64,000 nucleotides of DNA from Henricia sp. BOLD:AAB3569 (lineage: Eukaryota; Echinodermata; Asteroidea; Spinulosida; Echinasteridae), in contig JBBELK010000329.1 in NCBI GenBank assembly GCA_037783545.1, forward strand, positions 2,246,501 to 2,310,500. Reading direction: 5' to 3'. The notes under the pieces are model-generated. The model was not told the origin of the DNA. It saw only the letters and a list, made by a program, of their open reading frames with translations, and searched no databases. The translations under genes were made by a program, and so were the position numbers. Positions 10,069-21,700 of this stretch are shown here, piece by piece; within the stretch, counting starts at the first letter, position 1; each line of letters starts with the position of its first letter.

Positions 10069-10702
10069 ATGAATCACACTTTTGTAATCAATAAACCCGA
10101 CAGAACGTTTCAGTTGCACAGTCCGATAGATAACTCGCTGGAAAATAAAAAGATCAAGTTGTTGAGTGCGAGTGTGCCCTTGAGATTTGTTTACGTTAGA
10201 GATAGGACTAATGTTCAGTGGGCTGATGTATAGGAAGTAATTCAAAAAGATATAATGTTAGAGAGCACCCCATGAACCCCGGGGTCTACGACGTTAATGG
10301 AATAATTAGTGAAATTGATTACCTTGAAATAGTCTTAAATTATTTACGACCGTGGGTCAATCACTAGCTATAAGATTAAATAAAATTGGAGAGATATGGG
10401 CCTAGGGGTTGGATAACGTATGGTCAGCACATCAGCTACCCGATTAAAGACACGATAGGGTCTATCATGATTTATTGCGATCAAATTTATATGAACGAAA
10501 ACTTTTACGACTGAGAACCGAGGACGATTTTGGGTAACATACCTCTGAGTGGGGTAGACCGCAATTATTATCGTCTACTAAACCCGGCGTTAATTTAAAT
10601 AACGGTATAATCAACGAGTTAAACTTCCAGGTAAAAGACTGCAACGAATGCTTTATTATAGACGAATATTTGAAACTGATTTTAAATATTGAAATTATTT
10701 AA
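10069..10702 (+). pseudogene. Virus-like tandem paralogue P3 (I1)
   Basis: It starts ATGAATCACACTTTTGTAAT with a clean N-terminal part (SPIDNSLENKKIKLLSASVP), which gives the least damaged view of the family's start. The frame closes after about 56 codons. Further on, the C-terminal signature (NNGIINELNFQVKDC-like) is recognisable to about 10702. The start codon overlaps an AATAAA of the P2 tail, as at the other paralogue junctions. Copy in I2: 40798-41431. Confidence 0.45.
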
Positions 10703-10723
10703 TATTAAAGTAAGGTAAATTAA

Positions 10724-11326
10724 AATGGAAGCAAGATTGCCTGAACCGAGAGAGCGAAAAATTTATCCGGAACTGCCGGTAGAAACCAGAGTTTAATCAC
10801 CCGTAAAACTGCCAGTGTTACAAACTGACGTCGAGGTAATTGTAGACAATACTGCCTATACAAATTGTCTAAAATCGACGGCGTTAAGAGAGAGATTGTT
10901 AAAGAAAGAGACAAGAGAGCGGGCCTTTATATACAAGTATAAAAAGTTGAACGCGATATTGACGTGGGCGAGACATTTGCTGAAGCCACTTCCGCAGTGA
11001 TTGGAGCGGTGGGTATAGCTGCGATCGCTAGTGCCATTACCGCGCCTTTAGGATTTGTATTTGAAGGAATTGCACTCGGCACCGTCGCGTGCGCTATGGG
11101 ATTAAAGTACTTTAGCCGTAAAATAAAGTCAAAGTCTAAAAAGCACGACGAAATCAGAGTGCTCGCAATGTCTAAACTAAACGCGATAGAAGATCTAATC
11201 AGCCACGCCGTTAAACGACGGTAAAATTAGCCACAAAGAATTTAATAACGAGCTGTCCAAATTTCATGAAATGTCCGACTCGTTAAAGAAGAAATATAGA
11301 TCAAAAGAAAATAAGAATATGGACTA
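10724..11326 (+). pseudogene. Gly/Ala-rich hydrophobic virus-like protein, frameshifted (I1)
   Basis: ATG 10724 opens a short charged N-terminus (PRERKIYPELPVE) that stops near 10796 and reopens in the same frame. The frame then shifts near 10955 into a segment with a strong Gly/Ala-rich hydrophobic stretch (AVIGAVGIAAIASAITAPLG), a basic patch (RKIKSKSKKHDEIR) and a helical end (KLNAIEDLISHAVKRR, stop 11224). A related helix continues in another frame to 11326. Such a glycine zipper plus basic region could be membrane-active; this is inference. Copy in I2: 41453-42055. Confidence 0.45.
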
Positions 11327-11382
11327 GACTGAAGTTGAAAAGCGAGTCGCGAAAAGATTAGCTAAAGAAAAAAGGATCTTAT

Positions 11383-11571
11383 ATGAAAACTTTTGAGTTC
11401 AAATTCACAATAGACGTGAACAAAGGCGGGTGGACCAGTGAAGGTCCGCCCGCTTATGAAGATTTAAATAATGATAGATTAGAGCCCACAGCTCCATTTT
11501 TAAAAGATCGATTACTATACTTTTTCCTCTTTGCCACCATTATTTTTAAGCGCTCAAGCCGTTTTTCTTAA
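11383..11571 (+). CDS. 62-aa protein with PPxY motif and C-terminal hydrophobic segment (I1)
   Basis: A short intact frame starts at ATG 11383. It shows GPPAYEDL, a PPxY motif of the kind bound by WW-domain ubiquitin ligases, and a C-terminal hydrophobic run LLYFFLFATIIF. It is the rightmost reading of the virus-like module. It is identical in the I2 copy at 42112-42300. At 62 codons it could be a chance frame; the motif and position make it worth listing. Confidence 0.35.
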   Translation: MKTFEFKFTIDVNKGGWTSEGPPAYEDLNNDRLEPTAPFLKDRLLYFFLFATIIFKRSSRFS

Positions 11572-11647
11572 TTTTAAAATTATCTATGGCTTGTGTTTGA
11601 TGACACCTGACGCAACACTTTTCTTTCGGTTCATAAAATCATTTTAA

Positions 11648-12514
11648 AGGAGCGTGACCAGGGTTTCTGGAAAATAGTTTTTGATGTAACTTACCAATAT
11701 TATCAAGTAACTCCCATACACCTCCCATGTCCAAAAAACCCGAAAACATTCGCGATTTCCAGTACAAAATTAAACAAAACTATCGATTCGGCTTTCAGCG
11801 GATAAACTTTGCATGAAGCCCGCCCTCTACAGTCTGAATATGCTCAGTATCAGGCTGAAGTCTTGACTCATGCATATGTATGTTCACCTTCGTAGTACTT
11901 TTAGTCTTGATATTTAATTTGTTTACATTAAATAATTTATTTAACAAAATGTGTAACGTATAAATTGTACTTGTGCTTGAAAATATTTTTCTTGATTAGC
12001 TAAGCAACACAAAATGAAGACAAATTAATTATATGTACGCGTTTATGTAGATAACACACGCACGCGAATATCAAACATGGCGCCCACGACTGCGCGACGT
12101 TGTCATGGTTGTTGCGTTAGCCTAATATACGTGCTTAAAAATGTTGATATTTTCTCACCCACAAAAAAATGACACTTATAAATCTTACATTTATAAAAAA
12201 GTTTATAGACAAAATAAATTATTTATTTCAATAAAAGTGATTAACTGAACTGAAAATGTGTACGATAAATTCTTATTCAGATGACTGAGGGCGCTAGTCA
12301 TGTAAATCGAAATCGCATTATGGACGAAACCGGGCCGTTGATACTGGAAAATTAGTTTACAAATAATCGGTGGATTTTCGACGATATCCTCGGAAATATG
12401 CTGCCTAGAAGCGCGGGAGTTTCAGTTTCGTAATCAGAAAAATATAACGGATGTTACGATATAAAAATCTCATGACCCATAAGGTAAGTCCCGGGGAGTT
12501 ATGGTCACACTCCT
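11648..12514. mobile_element. TTAA-flanked element, AGGAGYGTGACCA family (I1)
   Basis: AGGAGCGTGACCAGG at the left and GGTCACACTCCT at the right are inverted, bordered by TTAA (11644-11647 and 12515-12518). There is no coding region. The same terminal family encloses the intron-1 array of the EGF gene (18871-21403). Copy in I2: 42377-43243. Confidence 0.7.
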
Positions 12515-13315
12515 TTAAATATAATAATTATAATTTTAAATAAATGTTTTTAAAAAAATCTCATTTTTGTTTAGTCAATTAAATAAAGAATAAATCATCG
12601 GCAAAAACTGAGAGTGGGCAGTAAAAACTAGGGGAATTTTGACGCTGACGCAGAACCCCCCTTTTACATACTACTCCTGTAAGACAAGTCATATTTTTTT
12701 TTTTCAAAAACTTACAGTTCTCCCACTAATTTGCATTTTTGTTTGTCATCAAACTTGCAGTTTTACATGGTTTAGGAAGATAAACCTTTAGTGGTCGGAT
12801 ATGGATTGTATAGACCAAAAATTTAAATAAACTAGTCCTACATGCATTTTGGTCAAGACAGTCTTGACAAGAAGTTCTTTGTTGTATACTACATGTAATG
12901 TGTATAAAATAAAAAACAATGTTACCAGCAATTGCGTAATTATTACTATATTTTTTCAGTTTCCATGACAACTACAAAAATACAATACTGATCTTCTAGA
13001 CAGTTTAGTTGTGACATCTAAATATCAACCAGAAATATAGAAAATATACAAAATAGGAATATACCAGCCTTTTTATGCCACGAAATATAGTAAACGGGAT
13101 CTATGGCAACCATTTTTTTTCCAAGATCAGCTATTCAACCCTGAAGTGATCTTTAAAATGGAAGGAGTCCGAGATGTTAGTCTGTAAGAAATTAAAAACA
13201 AGTCTTCTGTGACTTTCGTATCCCAAGATATAGCAGTTTAAATTAGTTTACAACTTTGTTTAATTTGAATAAAATTATTTTATTTAATGAGTTAGGATTA
13301 TTGAAATAAATAAGT
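12515..13315. other. AT-rich intergenic, no gene seen
   Basis: There is no coding signal, only short chance frames and A/T runs. The same stretch is 43244-44044 in I2. Confidence 0.4.
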
Positions 13316-13364
13316 GTTTACCAATTTTCTAGTAAAGTAATACTTTACTAGAGAATTGGTAAAC
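13316..13364. repeat. Short hairpin, I1
   Basis: 23-bp arms (GTTTACCAATT..TAGTAAAGT and inverse) with one mismatch and a 3-base AAT loop. Copy in I2: 44045-44093. Confidence 0.7.
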
Positions 13365-14717
13365 AAAATTAACTACATGTAATTGAATAAAATCACAATT
13401 TCATTTAAATGTTAACTGAACACACTTCACAGAACTGAAAATATAATATTATTCCTCGTTACAGTCAATTATGCAAACAAGTAATTACTCACGTTTCCAT
13501 GGCAACCAGTATATTGTAAACTGCTTATCTCAATACCTGATACAAATTTGTGTCTCATATACGCTTTGTGAATATGACTCTGTTGACTCGAAAAGAAAAA
13601 AAGGAAAATAATATTAACAATTCATGCAGTAAATATACTGATTAAAATTGTTTACTAGTTTGTTTACTATTGTAAACATCAAAAGTATGGCAGTACTTTT
13701 AACATGATTGTAATTGAGAAAATGGACAAAACAATCCCTTTTTCGGAAAATTTAAATGGCCACAACTCTGTAACCCCTTCAACATAGTATCAATAAAGTG
13801 TGCATAAACGTATGATGAGGCGGACGCCAACTCGGCAACATTTTTACTCATTTTCACGAAAACCAAAAAAAAGTTCAAGAATTAACATCTCACCACTTTT
13901 TCTTTGATACATATCAAGCGTACTGACAAACATGTCCCGAAACAGAAATGTTGCAAATGCGAGAAATCATCGGGGATTCCCTTTGTAGTGGGAAAGTCCG
14001 AGTTTCGCGCTCCCCGCCAGCTCTTAATGCAACACGCGCCGTATAGCCACGGCCGACAAATTTGCCGTTTTAGTGGTTCCCCAGAGCACTCCATTCAAAA
14101 CGGTCGTCTTATACCGGGAAAAGAAGTTATGCATACAGTTATATGAAGAATTTGAATATTTGAGTTGAAACGAACCGGACAATGTCCAAAGGCCGCTTGG
14201 TCAAGTGGGACCAATATGTTGAATGTTTTTTCGTTGCCTTTATGTTTGAATAGATGCATGCAGGTTTTTCTCTTTAGCTTAACCCTTTTGACAAATTCCA
14301 AATTTGTCAAAACCCCCGGGAACAAACCTAGGTAATGTGCCAATGATAAGGGGAGTGCGCCTCCTTTTGGTGTCCTATGATGCACCCACGTTTCCTCCTA
14401 AAAAAAATAAAGACAAAATAAAAGAAGGTTTATCGTGTCCTCCGAGCGCCAGCAGTTTAAGCTACATGGACTAACGCCAAATGCATTGCCATGTTCCTGG
14501 GCGAGTTGTCGATCCCAGAGATTTATCCGATTGTCGTAGCACATGGAAATGATTCATGCTTACGATTTCTGTTTTTTCGTGTTGTGTTCAAACATTTTTA
14601 ATGTATTTTTTCCACAGGATAGACCTTTTCACTTTGTAAACACCAAAATGTACTAAACAACAATGTAGGCTACTAATCTTACTCTTAATTGTTAAAATAT
14701 AGCCTGTCTTTTTGAGT
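13365..14717. other. Intergenic, no gene seen
   Basis: It holds short open frames on both strands without recognisable domains. A degenerate relative of the 14718-14852 repeat (CCGGACAATGTCC) lies near 14177. Confidence 0.4.
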
Positions 14718-14852
14718 TTGAGAGCCGGACGATGTCCGAAGAGCCTAAAGGGCTTGGTTCCAGTGGATACCAGGAAAATATTGTTTTGAGTTGAGTTGTT
14801 GAAAGCCGGACGATGTCCGACGAGCCTAAAGGGCTTGGTTCCAGTTGGATAC
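14718..14852. repeat. Two tandem copies of an about 52-bp palindrome-rich repeat
   Basis: The block with CCGGACGATGTCCG followed by GAGCCTAAAGGGCTTGGTTC occurs at about 14723-14770 and again at about 14803-14851, spaced about 81 bases. Both sub-blocks are themselves near-palindromic. Copy in I2: 45447-45581. Confidence 0.6.
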
Positions 14853-15329
14853 ATGAGTTTTCCGTTCTAATTAAACTCACAAGATGCTTTTGTTTTAATT
14901 GTCTCAACCTTCTACAGGTGGAGGTATTATTAATACCATTTAATTTGATGATTATTCGTTGTAATGTACATTGTAGTTTTTTACATGTATAGGTGAAAGG
15001 TGCACGGCAATAGAGTTCACGGCCACTATCCTATGCTGTAATCAATAAAACATTTAAATCCATATGTTCCTTGTTATTCGACTCATTCATTAGAATCAAA
15101 CTATTTTTCATTCGTATGAGCGTAGCGAAGGAGAATGAAAATATATTTTGAGACAATGATGACACCAGCGGTAGCCAATCGGCGATCATATTTTTTACGG
15201 GTGAAATCACCCGAAATATAAAGAAAAAGTTAACACGTCGGATAAATGCGAAAAGGCTATGCTTACAGCTCATCAGGATGAGGGCGCTATACGTACCGGC
15301 CAATGACGCGCTCCAATTTGCTTATGAAT

Positions 15330-15640
15330 ATTTATGAGGTGTAGTAACAAAAAATACTGTACAACAGTAACAAAAGCGATGCGTATTTGTAAACTGACGT
15401 TTTCAACACCAAACAGACAAAAAATTTGCGGAAATCTTTCAAAACAAAGCTTCATTTTATATAACATTAATAATGTCGTTTCGGGTGATATGAGAATATA
15501 CCGCACTCGTCAAGAAAATACCAAACTCGCCTTCGGCTCGTTGAGTATTTTCAGGACTCGTGCGGTATATTCTCATATCACCCTCAAAGTCATCCAATAT
15601 TATATAAATACTTGTGCAAATCATCTTATTCTGCATCATC
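15330..15640. repeat. Repeat with about 100-bp hairpin, resident copy in I1
   Basis: GGGTGATATGAGAATATACC at about 15485 is inverted at about 15566-15586, with a loop rich in CTCGCCTTCGGCTCG. Left of it are GTAACAAAAAATACTGTAC and GCTTCATTTTATATAA, which recur in inverted order in the G2-specific insertion at 56281-56998. It is one repeat family, probably a fold-back MITE. Short open frames here are side products of the inverted repeat. Copy in I2: about 46059-46369. Confidence 0.55.
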
Positions 15641-16268
15641 TTTCCAAATGCACAAAGTTTAACTCTGATGTGCATTATTTTGCTCCAAATCACTCAATTT
15701 TGTACAAAAATGCATCTTTAATAGCCCATCACGCCACCGTGTTCCAATTTTCTCTCTTTTCAAGAGCAATTTAATAAGTTACCGTTCACTAGGTCAGCCG
15801 ATGCAATTTAGACGTAATTATGCCGATAATACCTATCAATGTAAGGCCGATTTATCGGTTCAGTTTGCACAGTTATCACAATCACAAATTAAAAGTAATT
15901 TATTAATTGAGACAATCGGGGTAACTGTGCCGTGTGTAAATGGAAATATGGCACCAAAATATGGCCGCATACCGGTAGAAAGCATAACATGCATTTAGTT
16001 ACTATTAAATTGAATATTTTCAGGCAAAAGTTGTCTGAGATTTTCTTGTGTTTTATTAGAAATTATCAACGAGTAAATAGCAAAAACCTTATTTTTTTAT
16101 TATTTTATTTTTTCCACAATTTGTTTTCCTCATATACCCGGTAAAATAAAGGAAAATGCAATTAAAACAGCAACTAAGATTAATGTGGAGAAGGCCAGAC
16201 CAGGAAGGGAATTTTGTTTCCCTGTCACCAACAGGTTAAGTCTGCTAGTAAATGTCACATCAGTTACA
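15641..16268. other. Intergenic, no gene seen
   Basis: No domain-bearing reading frame or clear repeat was recognised. Confidence 0.4.
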
Positions 16269-16313
16269 GGTGTAGGCCCTATGTAGGCCCTATGTAGGCC
16301 CTATGTAGGCCTA
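16269..16313. repeat. Short tandem repeat, GTAGGCCCTAT units
   Basis: Three 11-base GTAGGCCCTAT units in tandem plus a partial fourth. Copy in I2: about 46998-47042. Confidence 0.75.
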
Positions 16314-16593
16314 CAATAATTAAAAAGAGACATTTGTAAATGTCGTGATGGTCCACATTTCGCTCGTTCCCACCGCACTTACAGGGCGCAGTGGGACGGG
16401 CTGATGTGCCTTCGCCTTCACAGAGTTCTGTAAATGTCACATAAATTATACAGACGCGCGGAGCATTGTGTGTTGCTTGCTTTCAGACTAATATTTGATA
16501 AATAGCATTGCTAATGCTTCTAAATCCAGTGCCAAAATTATTTCAACGAATGAAATGTGCGCTTGTTCTCCCAAACAATCGTGGACGTTTTAG

Positions 16594-16740
16594 GGAGGTC
16601 TATAAAGCGGGCCTCCCACTGTGCGATTTTTGCTACGAATTAGGTACGACCAGCTACGACCAGTCTCCGATATTCGTACCAATTCGTAGGAATTTCGTGG
16701 CAAAAATCGCACAGTGGGAGGCCCGCTTATCCTATAGACT
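16594..16740. mobile_element. Fold-back MITE, I1
   Basis: GGTCTATAAAGCGGGCCTCC, then ACTGTGCGATTTTTGC at the left and the reverse complement (GGCAAAAATCGCACAGTGGG through CTATAGACT) at the right form near-terminal inverted repeats of about 50 bp. A partial extra right end lies at 16784-16815. Copy in I2: 47323-47469. Confidence 0.6.
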
Positions 16741-16815
16741 CTACACACAATCGTAGCCAATCGTACACAATCGTAGCTAATTCGTGGCAAAAATCGCACA
16801 GTGGGAGGACCGCTT

Positions 16816-17808
16816 AACAAAGAGAACAATATCGTCCGCGATTGGCAAGCGAACGTCCGCGATTCGCTCCTGTACAAAACCAACGAGAGTAAGGAAAAAT
16901 AGACTATGTCCAAACAAAAGAGGAACAAAGGGACGTCCGCGATTGTTAGTGAGTGAAACTTGCCTTGCCTGCTGGGGAAAAAAACCAACTCGTTTTTACC
17001 TTGCGGTCACGTGTCGTATAAATTGTGGCCAATGAGGGCACAAATAGATCAGCCCGTCCGAGTGTTTTGTATGTACGGGCGGTGGGTACGAGCGAAGGTC
17101 CATGTGACTTTTGGTATGGTTTTGTCAAATGTCAATCATCTGTATCCATCTTGTTTGTGTGGATGTGAACTATTGACCCGAAATTTCTGATGTGCGTGCG
17201 GGCAACAGCAGCCAATGAGCGACGACGTTGTTTATAGCACCCATGATAGCACCCCTTCTCAGTATAGGCCCTATAGACTGCCAAAGTGAACACGTCATAT
17301 TTTGTTAGTTGCCTATATGCAATGGCTCTACACTAAACATCACTAAACCGTGTCCTGTGTTTTTGCAATGGTACTATTTCCGACAGCCATGATGTTTAGA
17401 GCCAATTACCATGGCAACACGTCACACTTCGGCTGTCTATAGACCATTTGCACTGGCAGCCACATTGTCGTCAATGTGGATCAATTATTTTCACATCATT
17501 TAAATGAAAACCTGCCCCCTGTCATGGCCGCTGGTGTTAAAGTGCATATGTCTATAGTCTGGTTCCCAAATGTCTAATTGAGAGAATCTATCGGTCTGGT
17601 AGCCACAACGACCACGTGATCAAAATGAGGATAATTCCTCCGGTTCCGGAATATCTGGCGGTAATTTCAGATGTTTCGAGGGTGAATGAAAACTTCAAAC
17701 TTCAAACTTAATTTGGATTTTTGTTTTTACCAACGCCAGGAAGAGAAGCTTTTATATATTTCAAGATGAATTCCAATATATTAACGTGCTGAAATTTAAC
17801 ATATTTAA
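16816..17808. other. Distal upstream region of EGF copy G1, no gene seen
   Basis: No supported gene. Short open frames on both strands lack recognisable domains. Confidence 0.4.
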
Positions 17809-17940
17809 AGGCACAGGTCGTCAGCAATGCGCGGGCGCCAAATTCGTGCCACGAAGTACGCAACTCCATGCCTTTGCTATGGAGCTGCGTATTTCGTGGC
17901 ACGAATTTGGTGAGCGCGCATTGCTGACGAGCCTGTGCCT
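17809..17940. mobile_element. Compact TTAA fold-back MITE upstream of EGF G1
   Basis: The arms (AGGCACAGGTCGTCAGCAAT and inverse ATTGCTGACGAGCCTGTGCC) continue inward through GCCAAATTCGTGCCACGAA, making most of the 132 bp self-complementary. TTAA flanks both sides (17805-17808 and 17941-17944). It lies about 370 bases upstream of the EGF start. Copy in I2: 48538-48669. Confidence 0.8.
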
Positions 17941-18222
17941 TTAAAGAAAGCATAAAAGCCGTCCCTTTTTTGGGGGGATAGGGGGTGAGAGGAGGGGAGG
18001 GCGTGATAGTGGCAGATAATAGGGAATAAAATTGGTTGCGCAATAACGTCCCTTGGAACTCTCCCCGTGTACAATTAGCGTACCCTGGGACTAATTAATT
18101 GATAACGATTAGTTTACGTAACTAATTATACAATATCTTTCTAAAATAAACATGCGCGTTAGTTCCGCCAATTACATACACGTGGCGTATTCCCCCACAA
18201 GATAAGATCCCGGACGAAAAAG

Positions 18223-18262
18223 CATAAAAGTCGCAGCTATTGGGCCAACCTATACATCAGTT
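18223..18262 (+). promoter_or_regulatory. Core promoter of EGF copy G1
   Basis: CATAAAAG (18223-18230) resembles a TATA box. An initiator-like CATCAGTT follows at 18255-18262, about 30 bases downstream. ATTGG (inverted CCAAT) is at about 18238 and GATAAG near 18201. The presumed 5' UTR ends in a CCAA tetranucleotide run directly before the ATG. The identical block precedes G2 at 48952-48991. The start site is predicted, not mapped. Confidence 0.45.
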
Positions 18263-18309
18263 GCAACCACACACAGAAGTACGCTCAACCAACCAACCAA
18301 CCAACCAAC

Positions 18310-18718
18310 ATGTATCTGGCTATCCTTCTTCTCAGCTGCGGTGAGTTGTTCATCCTTCAAAACTTGTAATTGCAGTTACCCAACATTTTAATTGAAGGTG
18401 TTTTTTGACCCAACATTTTACTGAAGGTGGGTTTTTTTTCAAAAGGTTTTCTGCGGACAATAATTGTTTTTACCAATCATTCATGCACAAAAAAACATGC
18501 ATAGAATTTTCAGGTTTTTTGAAGTATATAACTGCATCTATGTGGCTGAAATTTATACAAAGCAGCAGGGGCGGATCCAGGAATTTTTCCAGGAGGGGGT
18601 TTTGCCACCAGGGAGGGGTTTTGCCCATCAGATTTTTATGTCTGCTTGTTTCGGACAGGCGGACACGCAAAAAATGCATTACATTATATTTTTTGGTGTC
18701 GGAGCAGGGGGGGTTTTG

Positions 18719-18761
<43 letters not shown>

Positions 18762-21700
18762 TCTGGATCCGCGCCTGAGCAGTTATGTGTATGGGCCTAC
18801 TATTCTTTAGGCCTATACTGCTGTTGTTCTTGTTTTTAAAAACTCTCATGTAGGCCTATACTGTCTTTATAGGAGCGTGACCAGATCACATTTTTGAGCG
18901 CCCTATTTTTCCCATGGGTGATGAGATTTTTATACCATATCATGTGTTATATTTTTGGCTGTTCCGACTCGAGTTGGAACAGCCTTTGTTTTCGTTAAGA
19001 TTTTTTTTTTTTTTATTTTTTTTTTTATTTTTTTGGCTGTTCCGATACGGTCGGAACAGCCTTTGTTTTCGTTACGATTTTTTTTTTTTTTTTTATTCTT
19101 TTCCTTCTTCCACTTTTTTCAAACGCTATTTCGGGCACTTGTACATTCATGATTGACTTCAAACTTCACATGGACATTGGTCACTATGTGAAGTTGTGCA
19201 CAGTACTAATGACGTCATGATGACGTCATCACGTGTCAGATTAAAGGGGAATGAAGTTTAATAAATTAAATATTCAAAAATCATTAAAAAATCAACCGTT
19301 TGACCTACGATCTTGATTCCTTCGCCATATACGATGACTAACAAAGGTCTTTGAGATGCGCACACCCCTTGACCTTTGACCTCGTTTCCTATTGGTCAAA
19401 CAGATTTTGCCTTGCCATTTGAAAGTGGTGCAAGATATTTGGACAAAGTCACTTGTGTTACACTTCGACAAGGGTGGGGTATCTAAAAAATATGTTGGTG
19501 ACCTTTGACCTTGCTCACTTCCGGTCGAAACCGGAAGTGGCCCTTAGTTTGAAAGTGAAAGGAGGTATTGAGATGGGGTCAATGGTGTTATTACCAGAGG
19601 CCCTTAAGCTTTCCAAAAATATAAGTGATGACGTCATCGTACGAAATAGCGCCCTCTACCGACAAGATGATTACGTAATTAAATATTCAAAAATCAATAA
19701 AAAATCTACCGTTTGACCTACAAATTTGATTCCTTCTGCATATACGATCACTAACAAATGTCTTTAAGATGCGCACATGGCTTGACCTTTGACCTCGTTT
19801 CCTATTGGTCAAACAGATTTTGCCTTGCCATTTGAAAGGGGTACAATATATCACGATGGGGTCAACTGTGTTACACTTCGACTAGGGTGGGGTATCCAAA
19901 CATATAGCAACACCTTTGACCTTCCCTACATGTCAGATTAAAGGGGCATGTAATAATATTCAATATTAAAAAATCGATAAAAACTCAACCGTTTGACATA
20001 CGATCGTGATTTCTTCATATACAATCACTAACAAAGGTCATCCCGAACACCACATATGTTTATAAAAAGGAGGGGAACAGCCATGTGTTCGTTTTCAACG
20101 AACACATTTCTAGTTTTTTATTCTTTTCCTTCTTCCATTTTTTTCAGACGCTATTTCGGGCACTTGCACATTGATGATTGACTTCAAACTTCACATGGAC
20201 ATTGGTCACTATGTGAAGTAGTGCACAGTACTAATTACGTCATGATGACGTCATCACGTGTCAGATTAAAGGGGCATGAAGTTTAATAAATTAAATATTC
20301 AAAAATCAATAAAAAATCAACCGTTTGACCTACGATCTTGATTCCTTCGGCATATACGATGACTAACAAAGGTCTTTGAGATGCGCACACCCCTTGACCT
20401 TTGACCTCGTTTCCTATTGGTCTAACAGATTTTGCCTTGCCATTTGAAAGTGGTGCAAGATATCTGGATGTGGTCAACTGTATTACACTTAGACCTAGGG
20501 TGGTGTATCCAAAAAATATGGCCGTGACCTTTGACCTTGCTCACTTCCGGTCGAAACCGGAAGTGGCCCTTAGTTTGAAAGTGAAAGGAGGTATTGAGAT
20601 AGGGTCAATGGTGTTATTACCAGAGGCCCTTAAGCTTTCCAAAAATATAAGTGATGACGTCATCGTAGGAAATAGCGCCCTCTAGCGACAAGATGATTAC
20701 GTAATTAAATATTCAAAAATCAATAAAAAATCTACCGTTTGACCTACAAATTTGATTCCTTCTGCATATACGATCACTAACAAATGTCTTTAAGATGCGC
20801 ACATGGCTTGACCTTTGACCTCGTTTCCTATTGGTCAAACAGATTTTGCCTTGCCATTTGAAAGAGGTACAATATATCACAATGGGGTCAACTGTGTTAC
20901 ACTTCGACTAGGGTGGGGTATCCAAACATATAGCAACACCTTTGACCTTCCCTACATGTCAGATTAAAGTGGCATGTAATAATATTCAATATTTAAAAAT
21001 CGATAAAAACTCAACCGTTTGACATACGATCGTGATTTCTTCATATACAATCACTAACAAAGGTCATCCCGAACACCACATATGTTTATAAAAAGGAGGG
21101 GAACAGCCATGTGTTCGTTTTCAACGAACACATTTCTAGTTCTCTTTACCATTCTGAAATTTCGCGCTCTCAATCCGTACTTCCAGGGATATCGTCAAAA
21201 AAATCAATAATGTTTTGTAAACTAATTTTTCTGAGATAAAGCAGTGCAGTGATTACATCAACCTTTTTGCCCCAAATTGGGTATTGCAAATTTTATGTTT
21301 TTTTCCCTCATGGATAGTGTTTTTGGGAGGCATTCTAGACTATATGATTGTTAGGTTAAAACGAAATCAGTTTTTCTTTTGAAACAAAATCTGGTACGCT
21401 CCTTTAACTAGTTCTGAATCAACGTAATACGAAATCACATTGCCGGCCGTCATTTTTAAGAAGAGATTTATTTTTATATCAAATGTTTGTAATGGCTGAC
21501 AGCGTTAATAGAAACCCGATTTTGTTTTTCACTGTGTATACATTTGCCAAATTTAACCAGTTTGCACGTTTCCCCAACAGACACCCAACCGATTCCGACA
21601 TGTTTTGCTCTATGGTAACCTGACTGTTTTTTCTCTTCTTTTCCTACCTTTCGATATTTAGCCTCTTTGGCGGCGGCAAAAATCGGAGGTAAGTAAAAGA

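Noticed and set aside
15334..15774. 146-codon plus-strand frame
   Set aside because: It spans the hairpin repeat of the 15.3-15.6 kb element, has no recognisable domain, and its opposite strand is open for the same reason.
16590..16988. 132-codon minus-strand frame
   Set aside because: Half of it reads the two arms of a fold-back MITE, giving an internal repeat (SGPPTVRFLPR twice). It is not a conserved protein.
18464..18778. Open frame with a polyproline tail
   Set aside because: The prolines come from the 40-base C run inside a MITE in intron 1.
18953..21139. CRISPR-like array
   Set aside because: The repeats are hundreds of bases long, without short spacers, in a eukaryotic intron.
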